A DNA stretch of 64,000 bases from Desulfatibacillum aliphaticivorans DSM 15576 (GTDB lineage Bacteria > Desulfobacterota > Desulfobacteria > Desulfobacterales > Desulfatibacillaceae), in the NCBI RefSeq assembly GCF_000429905.1, contig NZ_AUCT01000008.1, positions 124,001 to 188,000 of the forward strand. Reading direction: 5' to 3'. The position numbers and the translations under genes were made by a program. Of the stretch, positions 43,638-54,788 are shown piece by piece; position 1 is the stretch's first letter, and the number at the start of each line of letters is the position of its first letter. The notes under the pieces were generated by a model, which worked only from the letters and a program-made list of their open reading frames with translations, did not search any database and was not told where the DNA came from.

Positions 43638-44373
43638 ACTCGCAATACACCTGAAAATGGTCCGAGGGATAGACTCCGCCGAACCGGCCCCGAATGATTT
43701 TCCGTGAGGCCTTCACCGATTCAATGCCGCCGCGGTAAAGAATCCAGTCAATGCGCCTGCCGTCGTCCTTTCCCGTAAACCCGTGATGCGTGCCGCCGAA
43801 CCGCTTGTCAAAGGGGTCCTTGAATCCGCCCTGCTCGAACTCCTTGCGGCAGGAGCTGTCAGGCTTTGCGTTGAAATCCCCCATGACCAGGGTGGGAAGG
43901 CCGGGGGCGAAATCCTCCAAAATATTCAGCAACAGCCTTGCGCTGCGGGCCTGGACTTCGGGCTTGAAATCATAATGGGTGTCCACGCAGGCCAGGGTTT
44001 TTCCGCCCTTTTCCAGTTGAACCAAAGTCCCTTGCCGGGGCCATTTGGAATCCTCCCACTTGCTTTCTTCGTCCGGCGTGTCGGAGTAAAAAATGTGGCG
44101 ATGCTTTTTTAAACTCCATGGCTTTTTGAAAAACAGGATATTGCTTTGCCAGAAATCCGGGGCGTTTATACGAAACCCCGCATGATCATAATCCTCCATG
44201 CGTTGAATGAGATGCTCCGCCTGGAAGTCATTGGCCTCCTGAACGGCCAGGATGTCGGGTTTGTAGGTTCTGAAAAGCTCCATAAAGGCGTCCTTGCGGA
44301 ACTCCCAGCCGTGTTCGCCGTCCTTGGCCCTGCCGAATCGCAAATTGGCGGTCATCGCCGAAAAAGAATCCAT
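43621..44373 (-). CDS. Endonuclease/exonuclease/phosphatase family protein
   Basis: A 250-aa metal-dependent EEP-fold protein. Motifs seen: MTANLRFG, VQEANDFQ (catalytic Glu), DTHYDFKPE, MGDFNAKPD, RRIDWILY and the terminal SDHFQV His. No signal peptide, so probably cytosolic; the substrate could be DNA, a phosphoinositide or another phosphodiester. It follows the CYTH gene immediately (TAATG junction), suggesting a two-gene operon. Confidence 0.85.
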   Translation of the reverse strand: MDSFSAMTANLRFGRAKDGEHGWEFRKDAFMELFRTYKPDILAVQEANDFQAEHLIQRMEDYDHAGFRINAPDFWQSNILFFKKPWSLKKHRHIFYSDTPDEESKWEDSKWPRQGTLVQLEKGGKTLACVDTHYDFKPEVQARSARLLLNILEDFAPGLPTLVMGDFNAKPDSSCRKEFEQGGFKDPFDKRFGGTHHGFTGKDDGRRIDWILYRGGIESVKASRKIIRGRFGGVYPSDHFQVYCEFTWKS

Positions 44374-44984
44374 TATTCAACCTTGTCCGCTTTAAATTGA
44401 TCGATGTATTTTTCCATGTTTATGGTGAGGCCTTCAAAGGTTTCGAACACAAAATCCCGGGACTCTATCCCCTCCCCCTTCCGCAAAATTTCGAATATTT
44501 GCATATAGTTCAAAACAATGCGGTCATTCCAGTCCTGACCAAGCCGGGCCGCCAAATCCTTGATGGGGCCCCGGCGCCCTTCCAGTTCCAAAAAGGCGCC
44601 GCAGGGCATGTCGTCCAAAAGCAGCTTGGTTTGCCCAAGGGTGAATGTTTCGCGCCATTTTTCGTACTTCCGCACCGGTTGGAACCCCAAGGAGCAAAGA
44701 ATCTGCTCCATTCGATCAAAGTCGTTTACTTCCACTTCCAATTCCTTTACGATTTTGAAAGCGGGATCGGAGCCCGGGACCGGCTCTTTGTAAGTCAGGG
44801 TGATTTTTTTATCCTGGCGGAGCCTCAGGACGGAAAGTCTGTGAAAAAGTTCGTCCCCCCGATCATATAAAGTGTTCTTTTCAAAGAACCTGCCCTCGGA
44901 TAAAGCTCCCGCCTCCAGGATAAGATTCCTGGTTTTTTGGGGATTCGGACAGTAAAACTTCACTTCAATTTCTAGGTCATCCAT
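44373..44984 (-). CDS. CYTH domain protein (class IV adenylate cyclase-like)
   Basis: A protein of about 203 aa. The CYTH signature ExExK is present as LEIEVKF at the N-terminus, followed by alternating charged strands (VLRLRQDKKITLTYKEP, VKELEVEVNDFD, FLELEGRRG). The fold binds triphosphates with divalent metals; members include CyaB adenylate cyclases and thiamine or inorganic triphosphatases. Sequence alone does not separate these. The ATG at 44984 has AGGGAG six bases upstream. Confidence 0.8.
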   Translation of the reverse strand: MDDLEIEVKFYCPNPQKTRNLILEAGALSEGRFFEKNTLYDRGDELFHRLSVLRLRQDKKITLTYKEPVPGSDPAFKIVKELEVEVNDFDRMEQILCSLGFQPVRKYEKWRETFTLGQTKLLLDDMPCGAFLELEGRRGPIKDLAARLGQDWNDRIVLNYMQIFEILRKGEGIESRDFVFETFEGLTINMEKYIDQFKADKVE

Positions 44985-45080
44985 GCATAACTCCCTAAAA
45001 GCACGCAATATTGACGCACGACATATTTTATGTCAGCTATGGAAAAGCCCCTTCATCCATAGGGGAGAGAGGGCTTGTTG

Positions 45081-45131
45081 TCAAATGATGATTACAATTC
45101 TGTTGACACCCTCCATCATTTGATGGATAAA
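45081..45131 (+). promoter_or_regulatory. Promoter and likely operator of the SDH/FRD operon
   Basis: TTGACA at 45103-45108 and GATAAA at 45126-45131 are 17 bp apart. Between them lies a perfect palindrome, CCATCATTTGATGG (45113-45126). Its arm TCAAATGATG is repeated upstream at 45081-45090 in inverted orientation. This suggests a repressor or redox regulator that blocks polymerase. The regulator is unknown. Confidence 0.5.
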
Positions 45132-45238
45132 CTAGTAAAGTTAATAATAGGTCTGTCCTGAACTCCGGGATGGGGGAATGCAGCCCGCATTTTGCGGGAG
45201 TCCGGGCTGTGAGAATTTCAAATGCATGAGGAGGTAAA

Positions 45239-45880
45239 ATGGACTGGGTCAAGGGGACGTTTGGAACGTCCATAGGAAAAAAACAACTCATGGCGGTGAC
45301 CGGATTGGGCTTTATCGGCTTTTTGACCGGCCACCTATTAGGTAATCTGACGATTTACCTAGGGCCGGACGCTTTCGACTCCTATGCGGAGCATTTGCAT
45401 GCGTTGGGTCCGCTGGTGAACGCCGCTGAAATCGGCCTGCTTTTGTTCGCGATTATTCACGTGGGCACGGGTCTGCTTTTGTTTTTGCAGAACTACAAGG
45501 CGCGGCCGGTAAAATACGTGGGCAAAAAATGGGCGGGAGGCCGGACCATTTTTTCCGCGACCATGCCGTACACGGGCATCCTTATCCTATTGTTTTTGAT
45601 CATTCATTTAAAAACCTTCCATTTTGTGGATCATGACAGTCAGACCATATCGCAGATCGTTTCCCATGCTTTTTCCAGCGTGGGCTACGTGCTGTTTTAT
45701 ATGTTTTCCATGATCGTGGTGGCTTTTCACGTCAAGCACGGGTTCTGGAGCGCCTTCCAGACCTTGGGCTTGAATCATCTGAAATACATGCCCACGATTT
45801 TCGTGCTGTCCGCCCTTGCAGCTTTGGCGGCCGGCTTCGGCTTTGGATTTTTACCGGTAGTGTCCAGGCTGGTATTATAA
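45239..45880 (+). CDS. Succinate dehydrogenase/fumarate reductase cytochrome b subunit
   Basis: A 213-aa integral membrane protein of the Wolinella FrdC type with five membrane spans. Histidines likely to ligate two b haems lie in FLTGHLLG, FAIIHVGTG, LIIHLKTFH and VVAFHVKHG. It anchors the complex and exchanges electrons with menaquinone. ATG at 45239 preceded by GAGGAGG. First of three genes; the flavoprotein gene follows by 12 bp. Confidence 0.9.
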   Translation: MDWVKGTFGTSIGKKQLMAVTGLGFIGFLTGHLLGNLTIYLGPDAFDSYAEHLHALGPLVNAAEIGLLLFAIIHVGTGLLLFLQNYKARPVKYVGKKWAGGRTIFSATMPYTGILILLFLIIHLKTFHFVDHDSQTISQIVSHAFSSVGYVLFYMFSMIVVAFHVKHGFWSAFQTLGLNHLKYMPTIFVLSALAALAAGFGFGFLPVVSRLVL

Positions 45881-45892
45881 AGGAGGGTGATA

Positions 45893-47802
<1,910 letters not shown>

Positions 47803-47806
<4 letters not shown>

Positions 47807-48567
47807 CAAAGAAAATCAATCTCACACTCAAAGTTTGGCGCCAGAAAGGCCCCAACGATAAAGGCGTCATGGAAACGTATTCCGCCCAGCAGATTTCCAC
47901 GGACATGTCCTTCCTGGAAATGCTGGATATCGTCAACGAAGACCTGACTCTTTCGGGCAAGGAGCCCATTGCATTCGATCACGACTGCCGGGAAGGCATC
48001 TGCGGCATGTGCGGCGCCATGGTCAACGGCCGCGCCCACGGCCCGGAAAAAGGCACCACCCTGTGCCAACTCCACATGCGCCACTTCAACGACGGCGACA
48101 CCATTATGATCGAGCCCTGGCGCGCCATGGCTTTCAAGGTGGTCAAGGACCTGGTTGTGGACCGGAGCGCCTTTGACAAAATCATTGCTTCCGGCGGGTA
48201 TGTGTCCGTTAACACCGGCGGCGCCCCCGACGCCAACAACATCCCCGTACCCGCAGATGACGCGGAACTGGCCATGGACGCAGCCCAATGCATCGGCTGC
48301 GGCGCCTGCGTGGCGTCCTGCCCCAATGCCTCTGCCATGCTGTTTACTTCCGCCAAAATCTCCCACCTGGCTTTGCTTCCCCAGGGCAAGGTGGAGGCGG
48401 ATAAACGGGTGCTTGCCATGCTCAGATGCATGGACGAGCAAGGATTCGGCAATTGCTCCAATGAAAGGGAGTGCGAGGCTGAATGCCCCAAGGAAATCAA
48501 CATCACCAACATCGCCCGCATGAACCGCGGCTTCTTAAAGGCCGCCCTGGGCTCCCGCTACAAATAG
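47803..48567 (+). CDS. Succinate dehydrogenase/fumarate reductase iron-sulfur subunit
   Basis: A 254-aa protein carrying three clusters: [2Fe-2S] in CREGICGMCGAM with a later Cys, [4Fe-4S] in CIGCGACVASCPN, and [3Fe-4S] in the CSNERECEAECPKE region. It passes electrons between the flavoprotein and cytochrome b. The GTG at 47803 overlaps the flavoprotein stop by four bases (GTGA). A strong terminator follows. Confidence 0.95.
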
Positions 48568-48574
48568 GATATAC

Positions 48575-48611
48575 GAACCAGGGGGCTTCTAAAATGAAAG
48601 CCCCCTGGTTC
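48575..48611 (+). terminator. Terminator of the SDH/FRD operon
   Basis: A perfect 14-bp stem, 48575-48588 with 48598-48611 (GAACCAGGGGGCTT and its complement), around a 9-base loop, eight bases after the stop codon. Confidence 0.75.
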
Positions 48612-48660
48612 GCCTTTCGGTTTTCAATGTAACCAGCCTTTTGACAGATCCGAGCCGGGT

Positions 48661-48699
48661 GGCCCAATTGTTGGGTGAACCTGCAGGCGCAATTGGGCC
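48661..48699. repeat. Inverted repeat between convergent operons
   Basis: GGCCCAATTG at 48661-48670 and its exact complement at 48690-48699 enclose 19 bases. No gene is seen in the 48568-48874 spacer; its role is unknown. Confidence 0.5.
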
Positions 48700-48789
48700 T
48701 TGGAAGCACGAGAACCCATTGCAATAATTTGAATTTCTTAAAATAGTTGCAGCAGAACCATCCAACAAATTGAAGCAATATGGCGGGGC

Positions 48790-48824
48790 TCAATAAAAAT
48801 GGGGCTGCTGATAGCGGCCCCATT
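48790..48824 (-). terminator. Terminator of the frr-to-rseP transcript
   Basis: On the minus strand an AATGGGGC/GCCCCATT stem (48817-48824 with 48798-48805) is followed by TTTTATTG, about 50 bases after the rseP stop. Confidence 0.7.
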
Positions 48825-48874
48825 GTGGAAAATCGTTTTAATGCATCTTGCTCGAATGACCTGCGCGATGCGCC

Positions 48875-49954
48875 CTATCCCGTCACCCCCGGAGCTTTGC
48901 CGGCCACGGTGCGGGCGATGTCGAAATAAAACACCATGATCATCAAAAAGATCAAGGCGGCCAGGCCCACTTGCATGGCGAGCTCGCGCACGCGCAGGCT
49001 CAGGGGTTTGCGCATGATCCCTTCAATGGCGAAAAACAGGATGTGCCCGCCGTCCAGGATAGGCACGGGAAACAGGTTGATGATTCCCAGGTTGACGGAC
49101 AAGAGCGCCATGATGAACAAAAAGGAAGTCAGCCCCGCTTCGGCGGCGACCCCGCTCACCTGGGTGATAAGGATGACCCCGCCCAGGTTGTCCAGGGGAA
49201 TGCTTCTATCCACAAACTTGAACAAAGCCTGAAAAGTGAATTTAACGAAAAACCAGGTTTGCTCCACGGCATATACGGCGGAGTTGATGGGCTCGTACGG
49301 GACGAAGTCCACCCGGTTGGAGATGCCCACCTTGTAGGCCTTTACATCCTCTCCAAAGGCGTTTTTGCCTTCGGTTTCCTTTGGGATAACCGTAAACGAC
49401 AATTCCTCGCCGTTCCTGCCCACCACAATATTCACAGGTTCTCCGGAGTTTTTGTTGATCTCGGCGGAAACCTGCCTGAAATTTTCTATGGCGATTCCAT
49501 TGACTGACAGAACCTCGTCCCCTTCGAGCATCCCCGCTTGCGCCGCCGGAGAGTCTTCCACCACCCTGTCCAGAATGTTGGTGGTGTGGTCCACGCCGGA
49601 AAAGAATCCAATTGTGAAAAAAATCACAACCGCCAGAAGAAAGTTGAAAACCGGCCCCGCCGCGACAATGGTGATGCGTTTCCATACGGGCTTATGGGAA
49701 AAGGATATGGACGTGTCTTCGGGCTCTTCGTCGGAGTCAGGATCTTCGCCCACCATCTTGACGTAACCGCCCAGAGGGACGGCCGACACCCGATAATCGG
49801 TCATGCCGGATTTTTTCCCGAACAGCCTGGGGCCGAATCCCAGGGAAAAAGTTTCCACCCCTACTCCCAGGAGTCTTGCGGCCAGAAAATGGCCCAATTC
49901 ATGAAAAAAGATCAAAGCCCCCAACAGGGGAATCACCGTCGCGTAATACCACAT
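48875..49954 (-). CDS. rseP: Site-2 zinc metalloprotease RseP
   Basis: A 359-aa M50 intramembrane protease. The zinc site HELGH is at residues 18-22 in the first span, and the third ligand in VPILDGGHILFF near the C-terminus. One PDZ domain lies at about 115-200 (AGMLEGDEVLSVNGIAIENF); four membrane spans in all. It cleaves anti-sigma factor or signal-peptide remnants in the membrane. Four bases after dxr, in the usual frr-uppS-cdsA-dxr-rseP order. Confidence 0.95.
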   Translation of the reverse strand: MWYYATVIPLLGALIFFHELGHFLAARLLGVGVETFSLGFGPRLFGKKSGMTDYRVSAVPLGGYVKMVGEDPDSDEEPEDTSISFSHKPVWKRITIVAAGPVFNFLLAVVIFFTIGFFSGVDHTTNILDRVVEDSPAAQAGMLEGDEVLSVNGIAIENFRQVSAEINKNSGEPVNIVVGRNGEELSFTVIPKETEGKNAFGEDVKAYKVGISNRVDFVPYEPINSAVYAVEQTWFFVKFTFQALFKFVDRSIPLDNLGGVILITQVSGVAAEAGLTSFLFIMALLSVNLGIINLFPVPILDGGHILFFAIEGIMRKPLSLRVRELAMQVGLAALIFLMIMVFYFDIARTVAGKAPGVTG

Positions 49955-49957
49955 ACT

Positions 49958-51142
49958 TTAAGACCTCGCAGCCTGCTTTATATAATCCCTGGCCCAGGCG
50001 TCGGCTTCCAGGATCTGCTCCAGATCGGGCCGGGCGCTCGGGGTGTGGACGTTCAGGCATTTTTCGATCAATTGCGGGATTTGGGGGAACCGGATTTGAT
50101 GATCCAGAAAAGCCTGCACCGCAATTTCGTTGGCGGCGTTCAATACCGCCGGATAGGTTTGTTCGTCCCTGCACGCCTGCTGAGCCAGGGCCAGGCAGGG
50201 AAATTTTTCCAGGTCGGGCTCAAAAAACTCCAAAGAGCCTAATGCAAAGAAATCCGGGATGGGCTGCCCCAAGGGAAGCCGGTCCGGATAGGACATGGCG
50301 TAGGCTATGGCGCCGGCCATATCCGGTACGCCTAATTGGGCGATAACCGAGCCATCTTTGTAGGCCACCATGGAGTGGACAATGCTCTGGGGATGAACCA
50401 CCACCTGGATGTCCTGTTGGCGCACGTCAAACAGCCATTTGGCCTCGATGACCTCCAGGCCTTTGTTCATGAGCGTGGACGAATCGATGGTGATTTTTGC
50501 GCCCATGTCCCAGGTTGGATGGGACAAGGCGTCTTCGGGCGTTAGGCTTTCGAATTTCTCCCGGGAAACCGTGCGAAAAGGGCCGCCGGAGGCCGTCAGC
50601 AAAATTTTATCCAGATCCTTACGATCGTTGCCTTGCAGGCACTGGAATATGGCGCTGTGCTCGGAGTCTATGGGCATGAGCTTGACGCCGTTTTCCCTGG
50701 CTTCCCGCATGACCAGGGCGCCGGCCATGACCAGGGTTTCCTTGTTGGCCAGGGCCACTTGCTTCCTGGCCCGGATGGCGGCCAACGTGGGCAAAAGCCC
50801 GGCTGCGCCCACCATGGAGGATACGACCATATCCACGGAATCCAGGGTTGCGGCCTTTTGATACCCTTCCTCCCCATACATAATGTAGGGATGCGGGGTT
50901 GAGGCGCCCTGCAAGGCGGTGTTCAGCTTGCCGGCCAGGTCCTTATCCCGGACCACAACCAACTCAGGCAGAAACTCCACAACCTGCTCGGCCAGGGCGT
51001 CTATGCTGGTATGGGCGGCCAGGGCGCGGATTTTAAATTGATCGGGAAACTTGCGAACCACGCCCAGGGTGCTTTTTCCGATGGAGCCGGTCGAGCCCAG
51101 GATGGTCAGGTTTTTTACGCGAATTTTATCTGATAAGGACAA
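49958..51142 (-). CDS. dxr: 1-deoxy-D-xylulose 5-phosphate reductoisomerase
   Basis: An enzyme of about 394 aa making 2-C-methyl-D-erythritol 4-phosphate with NADPH, the first committed step of the MEP isoprenoid route. The NADPH site is ILGSTGSIGKST; the metal/substrate region is MPIDSEHSAIFQ, with ASGGPFR and HPTWDMGAKITIDS following. I take a TTG at 51142 with GAGG six bases upstream. A TTG at 51154 overlapping the cdsA stop is the alternative. It supplies precursors for UppS. Confidence 0.95.
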   Translation of the reverse strand: MSLSDKIRVKNLTILGSTGSIGKSTLGVVRKFPDQFKIRALAAHTSIDALAEQVVEFLPELVVVRDKDLAGKLNTALQGASTPHPYIMYGEEGYQKAATLDSVDMVVSSMVGAAGLLPTLAAIRARKQVALANKETLVMAGALVMREARENGVKLMPIDSEHSAIFQCLQGNDRKDLDKILLTASGGPFRTVSREKFESLTPEDALSHPTWDMGAKITIDSSTLMNKGLEVIEAKWLFDVRQQDIQVVVHPQSIVHSMVAYKDGSVIAQLGVPDMAGAIAYAMSYPDRLPLGQPIPDFFALGSLEFFEPDLEKFPCLALAQQACRDEQTYPAVLNAANEIAVQAFLDHQIRFPQIPQLIEKCLNVHTPSARPDLEQILEADAWARDYIKQAARS

Positions 51143-51150
51143 TGGGTTCC

Positions 51151-51963
51151 TCAAAAAGTAACCAGGAATAGGTAGACTACCGGTCCTGTAAACAAGAGGC
51201 CGTCGATCCGATCAAGCATCCCCCCATGTCCAGGAAATATAGTCCCGGAATCCTTTACGTCAAGGGAGCGTTTGAGCATGGACTCGAAAAGATCGCCTAA
51301 TTGGGTGGCAATAGCGGCGGAAGCGGCCAGGACCGGAACCACGAGCCAGGGGATGGTTGGGAGCAGGGTCAGCTTGAAAACCGTCACCACGATGAGGTCT
51401 GCAAAAATACTGCCGATGGAGCCTTCCACGGTTTTGTTGGGGCTCAGGTTGGGGATGAGCTTGTGCTTTCCGAAGGTTTTGCCTGCGTAGTAGGCGCCGG
51501 TGTCTGATATGAAAGCAAGAAACAGGATGAAAAAGAGCCAGGTCACGCCGTTTTCGCTGCAACGGGCCAGGACCACGGAGGACAGCAGGCAGGGAATGTA
51601 CAGGATGGAAAGGGCTTCCTTGGCAAGAAGGTCGTAGCCCGCCTTGCCCTGGTTGAATCGGATCATAGCCCGGCTGGCGTAGACGAAAAACATGAGCCAC
51701 ATGACCAGAAACAGGAGCTTAAAGGAGCCGATAGCCGCAGCCCAGAATATGAGGCTGGACCCGATGACGGCGAAACAATAGCCCAGGTCCATGGGCGCAT
51801 TGGTTTTGCAGAAATTCTTGAAATACTCGTACAGGGCGAAGGCGCTGATAAAGCCGCCGAAAATGGCAAAGGCCCACGCAGGGGCCAGTAAGAAAAAAGC
51901 GACCAGGATCGGGACGATTACTGCAACCGTCATCCAACGTTTGGCGTGGGAAGAGTATGCCAT
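51151..51963 (-). CDS. cdsA: Phosphatidate cytidylyltransferase CdsA
   Basis: A membrane enzyme of about 270 aa with roughly eight spans, making CDP-diacylglycerol from phosphatidate and CTP. The family signature runs through SDTGAYYAGKTFGKHKLIPN and SPNKTVEGSIGS, ending LLPTIPWLV and KDSGTIFPGHGGMLDRIDG. The ATG at 51963 is chosen; the longer reading to 52092 overlaps uppS and is not conserved. Confidence 0.94.
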   Translation of the reverse strand: MAYSSHAKRWMTVAVIVPILVAFFLLAPAWAFAIFGGFISAFALYEYFKNFCKTNAPMDLGYCFAVIGSSLIFWAAAIGSFKLLFLVMWLMFFVYASRAMIRFNQGKAGYDLLAKEALSILYIPCLLSSVVLARCSENGVTWLFFILFLAFISDTGAYYAGKTFGKHKLIPNLSPNKTVEGSIGSIFADLIVVTVFKLTLLPTIPWLVVPVLAASAAIATQLGDLFESMLKRSLDVKDSGTIFPGHGGMLDRIDGLLFTGPVVYLFLVTF

Positions 51964-51995
51964 GGTTAAAAATCCATTTCTTTTGATTCGCCGGG

Positions 51996-52754
51996 TTATT
52001 CCAGTTGGTCCCCGGTCTTGCCGAATCGCCTTTCCCTGTCTCCAAAATCCTTGAGAATCTGAATATAATCCTCTTTTGAAAAATCCGGCCACAGTTTGGG
52101 TGTGAAAGCCATTTCAGCGTAAGCAAGCTGCCATAATAGGAAATTGCTGATGCGCACTTCCCCCGAGGTGCGAATCATGAGGTCCGGGTCGGGCATGGTT
52201 GCGGTGTACAGGTGCTGGCTGATCACGGATTCGTCGATCAGTTCCGGGTCCAGGGTATGGTCCGCAACCCTTTTGGCCATTTTCCGGAAAGCCCGGACCA
52301 GTTCCTCTCGGCCGCCGTAGGACAGGGCCAGGGTCAGGGTCATTTTCCGGCCCTGGGCCGTAGCCTCCATGGTGTGGTTCATGGCGGCCTTGACGTCGTC
52401 GGGAAGCCGTTCGGTCTGGCCGATGACATTCAGGCGAATGCCGTTTTCCAGCATTTCCTTTTTTTCGTTGACCAGAAAGCGCTTCAGCAGGGTCATGAGG
52501 GCCATGACTTCGGCCTTGGGCCGCTGCCAGTTTTCCGTGGAAAACGCGTACAGGGTCAGGAAGGGGACGCCCAACTCGCGGGTGGTGCGCACCACCATGC
52601 GGACGGTTTCGGCCCCCTGCTCATGGCCTTTTACGCGATTCATCAGCTTTTTTTTGGCCCACCGTCCGTTGCCGTCCATGATAATGGCCACATGACGGGG
52701 AAGACGCTCAAAGTCGGGAAGCGCCGAATCCGAATTTTCCACTTTAGAACTCAA
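51996..52754 (-). CDS. uppS: Undecaprenyl diphosphate synthase UppS
   Basis: A cis-prenyltransferase of about 252 aa making C55 carrier lipid for peptidoglycan. The catalytic Asp is in IIMDGNGRWA; LYAFSTENWQRP and ALSYGGREEL and the C-terminal DLMIRTSGEVRISNFLLWQ are diagnostic. The TTG at 52754 has AAGGA five bases upstream and overlaps the end of frr. A GTG at 52742 is possible. Confidence 0.94.
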   Translation of the reverse strand: MSSKVENSDSALPDFERLPRHVAIIMDGNGRWAKKKLMNRVKGHEQGAETVRMVVRTTRELGVPFLTLYAFSTENWQRPKAEVMALMTLLKRFLVNEKKEMLENGIRLNVIGQTERLPDDVKAAMNHTMEATAQGRKMTLTLALSYGGREELVRAFRKMAKRVADHTLDPELIDESVISQHLYTATMPDPDLMIRTSGEVRISNFLLWQLAYAEMAFTPKLWPDFSKEDYIQILKDFGDRERRFGKTGDQLE

Positions 52755-53301
52755 GGATTTCCTTTTCCTTTTGGGCGCAGATGTCGTCCACTTTTTTGAC
52801 GAAGTCGTCGGTGATCTTCTGGACTTCGTCCTGGCCTTTAAAAGCCAGGTCTTCTGCAATGTCGCCGTCTTTTTTCATGGACTTGATGGTTTCGTTGGCA
52901 TCCCTCCGGGCGTTGCGCACGGAAACCTTGCCTTCTTCCGCCATCTTGTTGACCAGCTTGACCATTTCCTTGCGCCTGTCTTCCGTCAAGGGCGGAATGG
53001 CGATGCGGATGATCTTGCCGTCGTTGGACGGATTGAGGCCCAGGTCGGATTTTAAAATGGCTTTTTCAATATCCTTGATGACGGAAGCGTCCCAGGGCTG
53101 GATGGTGATCAGCCTGCTTTCCGGGATAGCCACGGTAGCCGCCTGGTTGATGGGCGTAGGAGTCCCGTAATAGTCCAGTTTAACCCCGTCGAGCATTGAC
53201 AGGGATGCCCGGCCTGTGCGCACGCGCAGCAACCCTTTTTCCAGAGCTGCAATGGCCTTATCCATTTTTTCACGAGCTTCTTCATAGACCAGTTCAAGCA
53301 T
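52744..53301 (-). CDS. frr: Ribosome recycling factor
   Basis: A 185-aa protein that splits post-termination ribosomes with EF-G. Conserved segments: RVRTGRASLSMLDGVKLDYY, TPINQAATVAIPESRLI, SDLGLNPSNDGKIIRIAIPP and LTEDRRKEMVKLV. ATG at 53301, three bases after pyrH. Confidence 0.97.
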   Translation of the reverse strand: MLELVYEEAREKMDKAIAALEKGLLRVRTGRASLSMLDGVKLDYYGTPTPINQAATVAIPESRLITIQPWDASVIKDIEKAILKSDLGLNPSNDGKIIRIAIPPLTEDRRKEMVKLVNKMAEEGKVSVRNARRDANETIKSMKKDGDIAEDLAFKGQDEVQKITDDFVKKVDDICAQKEKEILEF

Positions 53302-53304
53302 TTG

Positions 53305-54021
53305 TCAGTCTCCTATGTATGTGCCGATGGTTTCGCCGCAAACCGCTTTGCAGATATTGCCAGGGGTCAGCATATTGATGATGCCGATGGGCAGTTTGTT
53401 GTCCATAGCCAGGGAGGTGGCGGTGGTGTCCATGGCCCGAAGCTCCCTTTCCAGAACCTGCTTGTGCGTGATGCTGGTAATGGGCTGGGCGTCGGAGTTG
53501 CACTCCGGATCCTTGTCAAAAAGGCAGTCCACCTTGGTGGCCTTGAACAGAATTTCCGCGTGAATTTCCTGGGCGCGCAAGACGGCGGCCGTATCGGTGG
53601 TAAAATAAGGATTGCCTGTGCCTGCGGCGAAAATGACGACCCGTTTCTTTTCCAGGTGCCGCAAGGCTCGGCGCAGGATATAGGGCTCTGCGATTTCGTG
53701 CATGGCGATGGCGCTTTGGACCCGCGTGGGCATGCCCTGCTTTTCCAAAGCGTCGCACAAGGCGATGCTGTTGATGACGGTGGCCAACATGCCCATATGG
53801 TCCGCGGAGGTGCGGTCCATGCCGTAACTGCTGCCCTTAATGCCCCGGAAGATATTTCCGCCTCCAATGACCAACGCCACCTCTACGTTCAGGTCAAAAA
53901 TGGAGCGAATTTCCGAAGCTACGTAGCCGATTACTTCCGGGGAAATCCCAAATTCCTGATCCCCCATCAGGGCTTCGCCCGAGAGTTTGACCATAACCCT
54001 TTTGAATTTTGCAGTTGGCAT
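53305..54021 (-). CDS. pyrH: UMP kinase PyrH
   Basis: A 238-aa amino-acid-kinase-fold enzyme phosphorylating UMP to UDP. The N-terminal VMVKLSGEALMG, nucleotide loop IGGGNIFRG, and FAAGTGNPYFTTDTAAVLRA are characteristic. The ATG at 54021 (MPTAKFKR) has GGAAA upstream. A longer reading from 54087 lies across a hairpin and is not conserved. Confidence 0.96.
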   Translation of the reverse strand: MPTAKFKRVMVKLSGEALMGDQEFGISPEVIGYVASEIRSIFDLNVEVALVIGGGNIFRGIKGSSYGMDRTSADHMGMLATVINSIALCDALEKQGMPTRVQSAIAMHEIAEPYILRRALRHLEKKRVVIFAAGTGNPYFTTDTAAVLRAQEIHAEILFKATKVDCLFDKDPECNSDAQPITSITHKQVLERELRAMDTTATSLAMDNKLPIGIINMLTPGNICKAVCGETIGTYIGD

Positions 54022-54075
54022 ATGATTTTCCGGGGTTTGTTTGTACGCCGTATTAGGCGCAGCGTGCGAATAAAG

Positions 54076-54102
54076 GCCTTCCCGCACAAAGTGCGGGAAG
54101 GC
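54076..54102 (-). terminator. Hairpin between tsf and pyrH
   Basis: A perfect 12-bp stem (54076-54087 with 54091-54102, arm GCCTTCCCGCAC) with a 3-base loop. On the minus strand it is followed by CTTTATTC. It may partly terminate the rpsB-tsf transcript. Confidence 0.65.
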
Positions 54103-54166
54103 TATATGATCGAACAGGCCCGAACGGCTGACCGCCGAGCCCGGTCTTGACTCTCAGGCGCCGGTT

Positions 54167-54763
54167 TTATTCTTCGCCCAGCACAAAGCGGGAGAAGCGG
54201 CGGATGGAGATGTTTTCACCCGTCTTGCCGATGGTTTCGGTCAGGAGATCGCCCACGGTGATGTCGGGATTCTTCACGAAAGGCTGATTGACCAGGCAGT
54301 TGTCCTTGAGGAACTTGGCGATTTTGCCGTCCACGATCTTGCCTGCGATGTTTTCGGGCTTGCCCATTTCCAGAACCTGGCCCATATAGATTTCGCGCTC
54401 TTTTTCCACAACCGCGGCCGGAACGTCGTCTTCGGTCACAGCCAGGGGGTTGGTGGCGCAGATGTGCATGGCCACGTTCCTGGCGAATTCCACAAAGTCA
54501 TCGTTCTTGGCCACAAAATCGGTCTCGCAGTTCACTTCCAGGAGTACGCCGATTTTGTCCATATGGATGTAGGACATAACCACGCCGTTCTTGGTCTCGC
54601 GGCCGGCGCGCTTCTGAGCGGTTGCAATGCCTTTTTTACGCAGATAGTCGAGGGCCTTGTCCATGTCGCCTTCCGACTCGGCCAGGGCCTTTTTGCAGTC
54701 CATCATGCCCGCTCCCGTAGCAGCGCGCAGGTTTTTTACCATTTCTGCTGTAATGGTTGCCAT
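54167..54763 (-). CDS. tsf: Translation elongation factor Ts
   Basis: A 198-aa nucleotide exchange factor for EF-Tu. The N-terminal UBA-like domain (VKNLRAATGAGMMDCKKALA) and the EF-Tu-contacting TDFVAKND segment are clear. It is the short form, as in Thermus, missing about 85 residues of the E. coli core and coiled coil. It ends in EF-Ts-like SIRRFSRFVLGEE. Follows rpsB by 25 bp. Confidence 0.96.
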   Translation of the reverse strand: MATITAEMVKNLRAATGAGMMDCKKALAESEGDMDKALDYLRKKGIATAQKRAGRETKNGVVMSYIHMDKIGVLLEVNCETDFVAKNDDFVEFARNVAMHICATNPLAVTEDDVPAAVVEKEREIYMGQVLEMGKPENIAGKIVDGKIAKFLKDNCLVNQPFVKNPDITVGDLLTETIGKTGENISIRRFSRFVLGEE

Positions 54764-54788
54764 GATACTCTCCTCTATAAAACTCTAT

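Noticed and set aside
51996..52859. Longer N-terminus for UppS reading through frr
   Set aside because: The added residues are a shadow of frr in another frame and do not resemble UppS.
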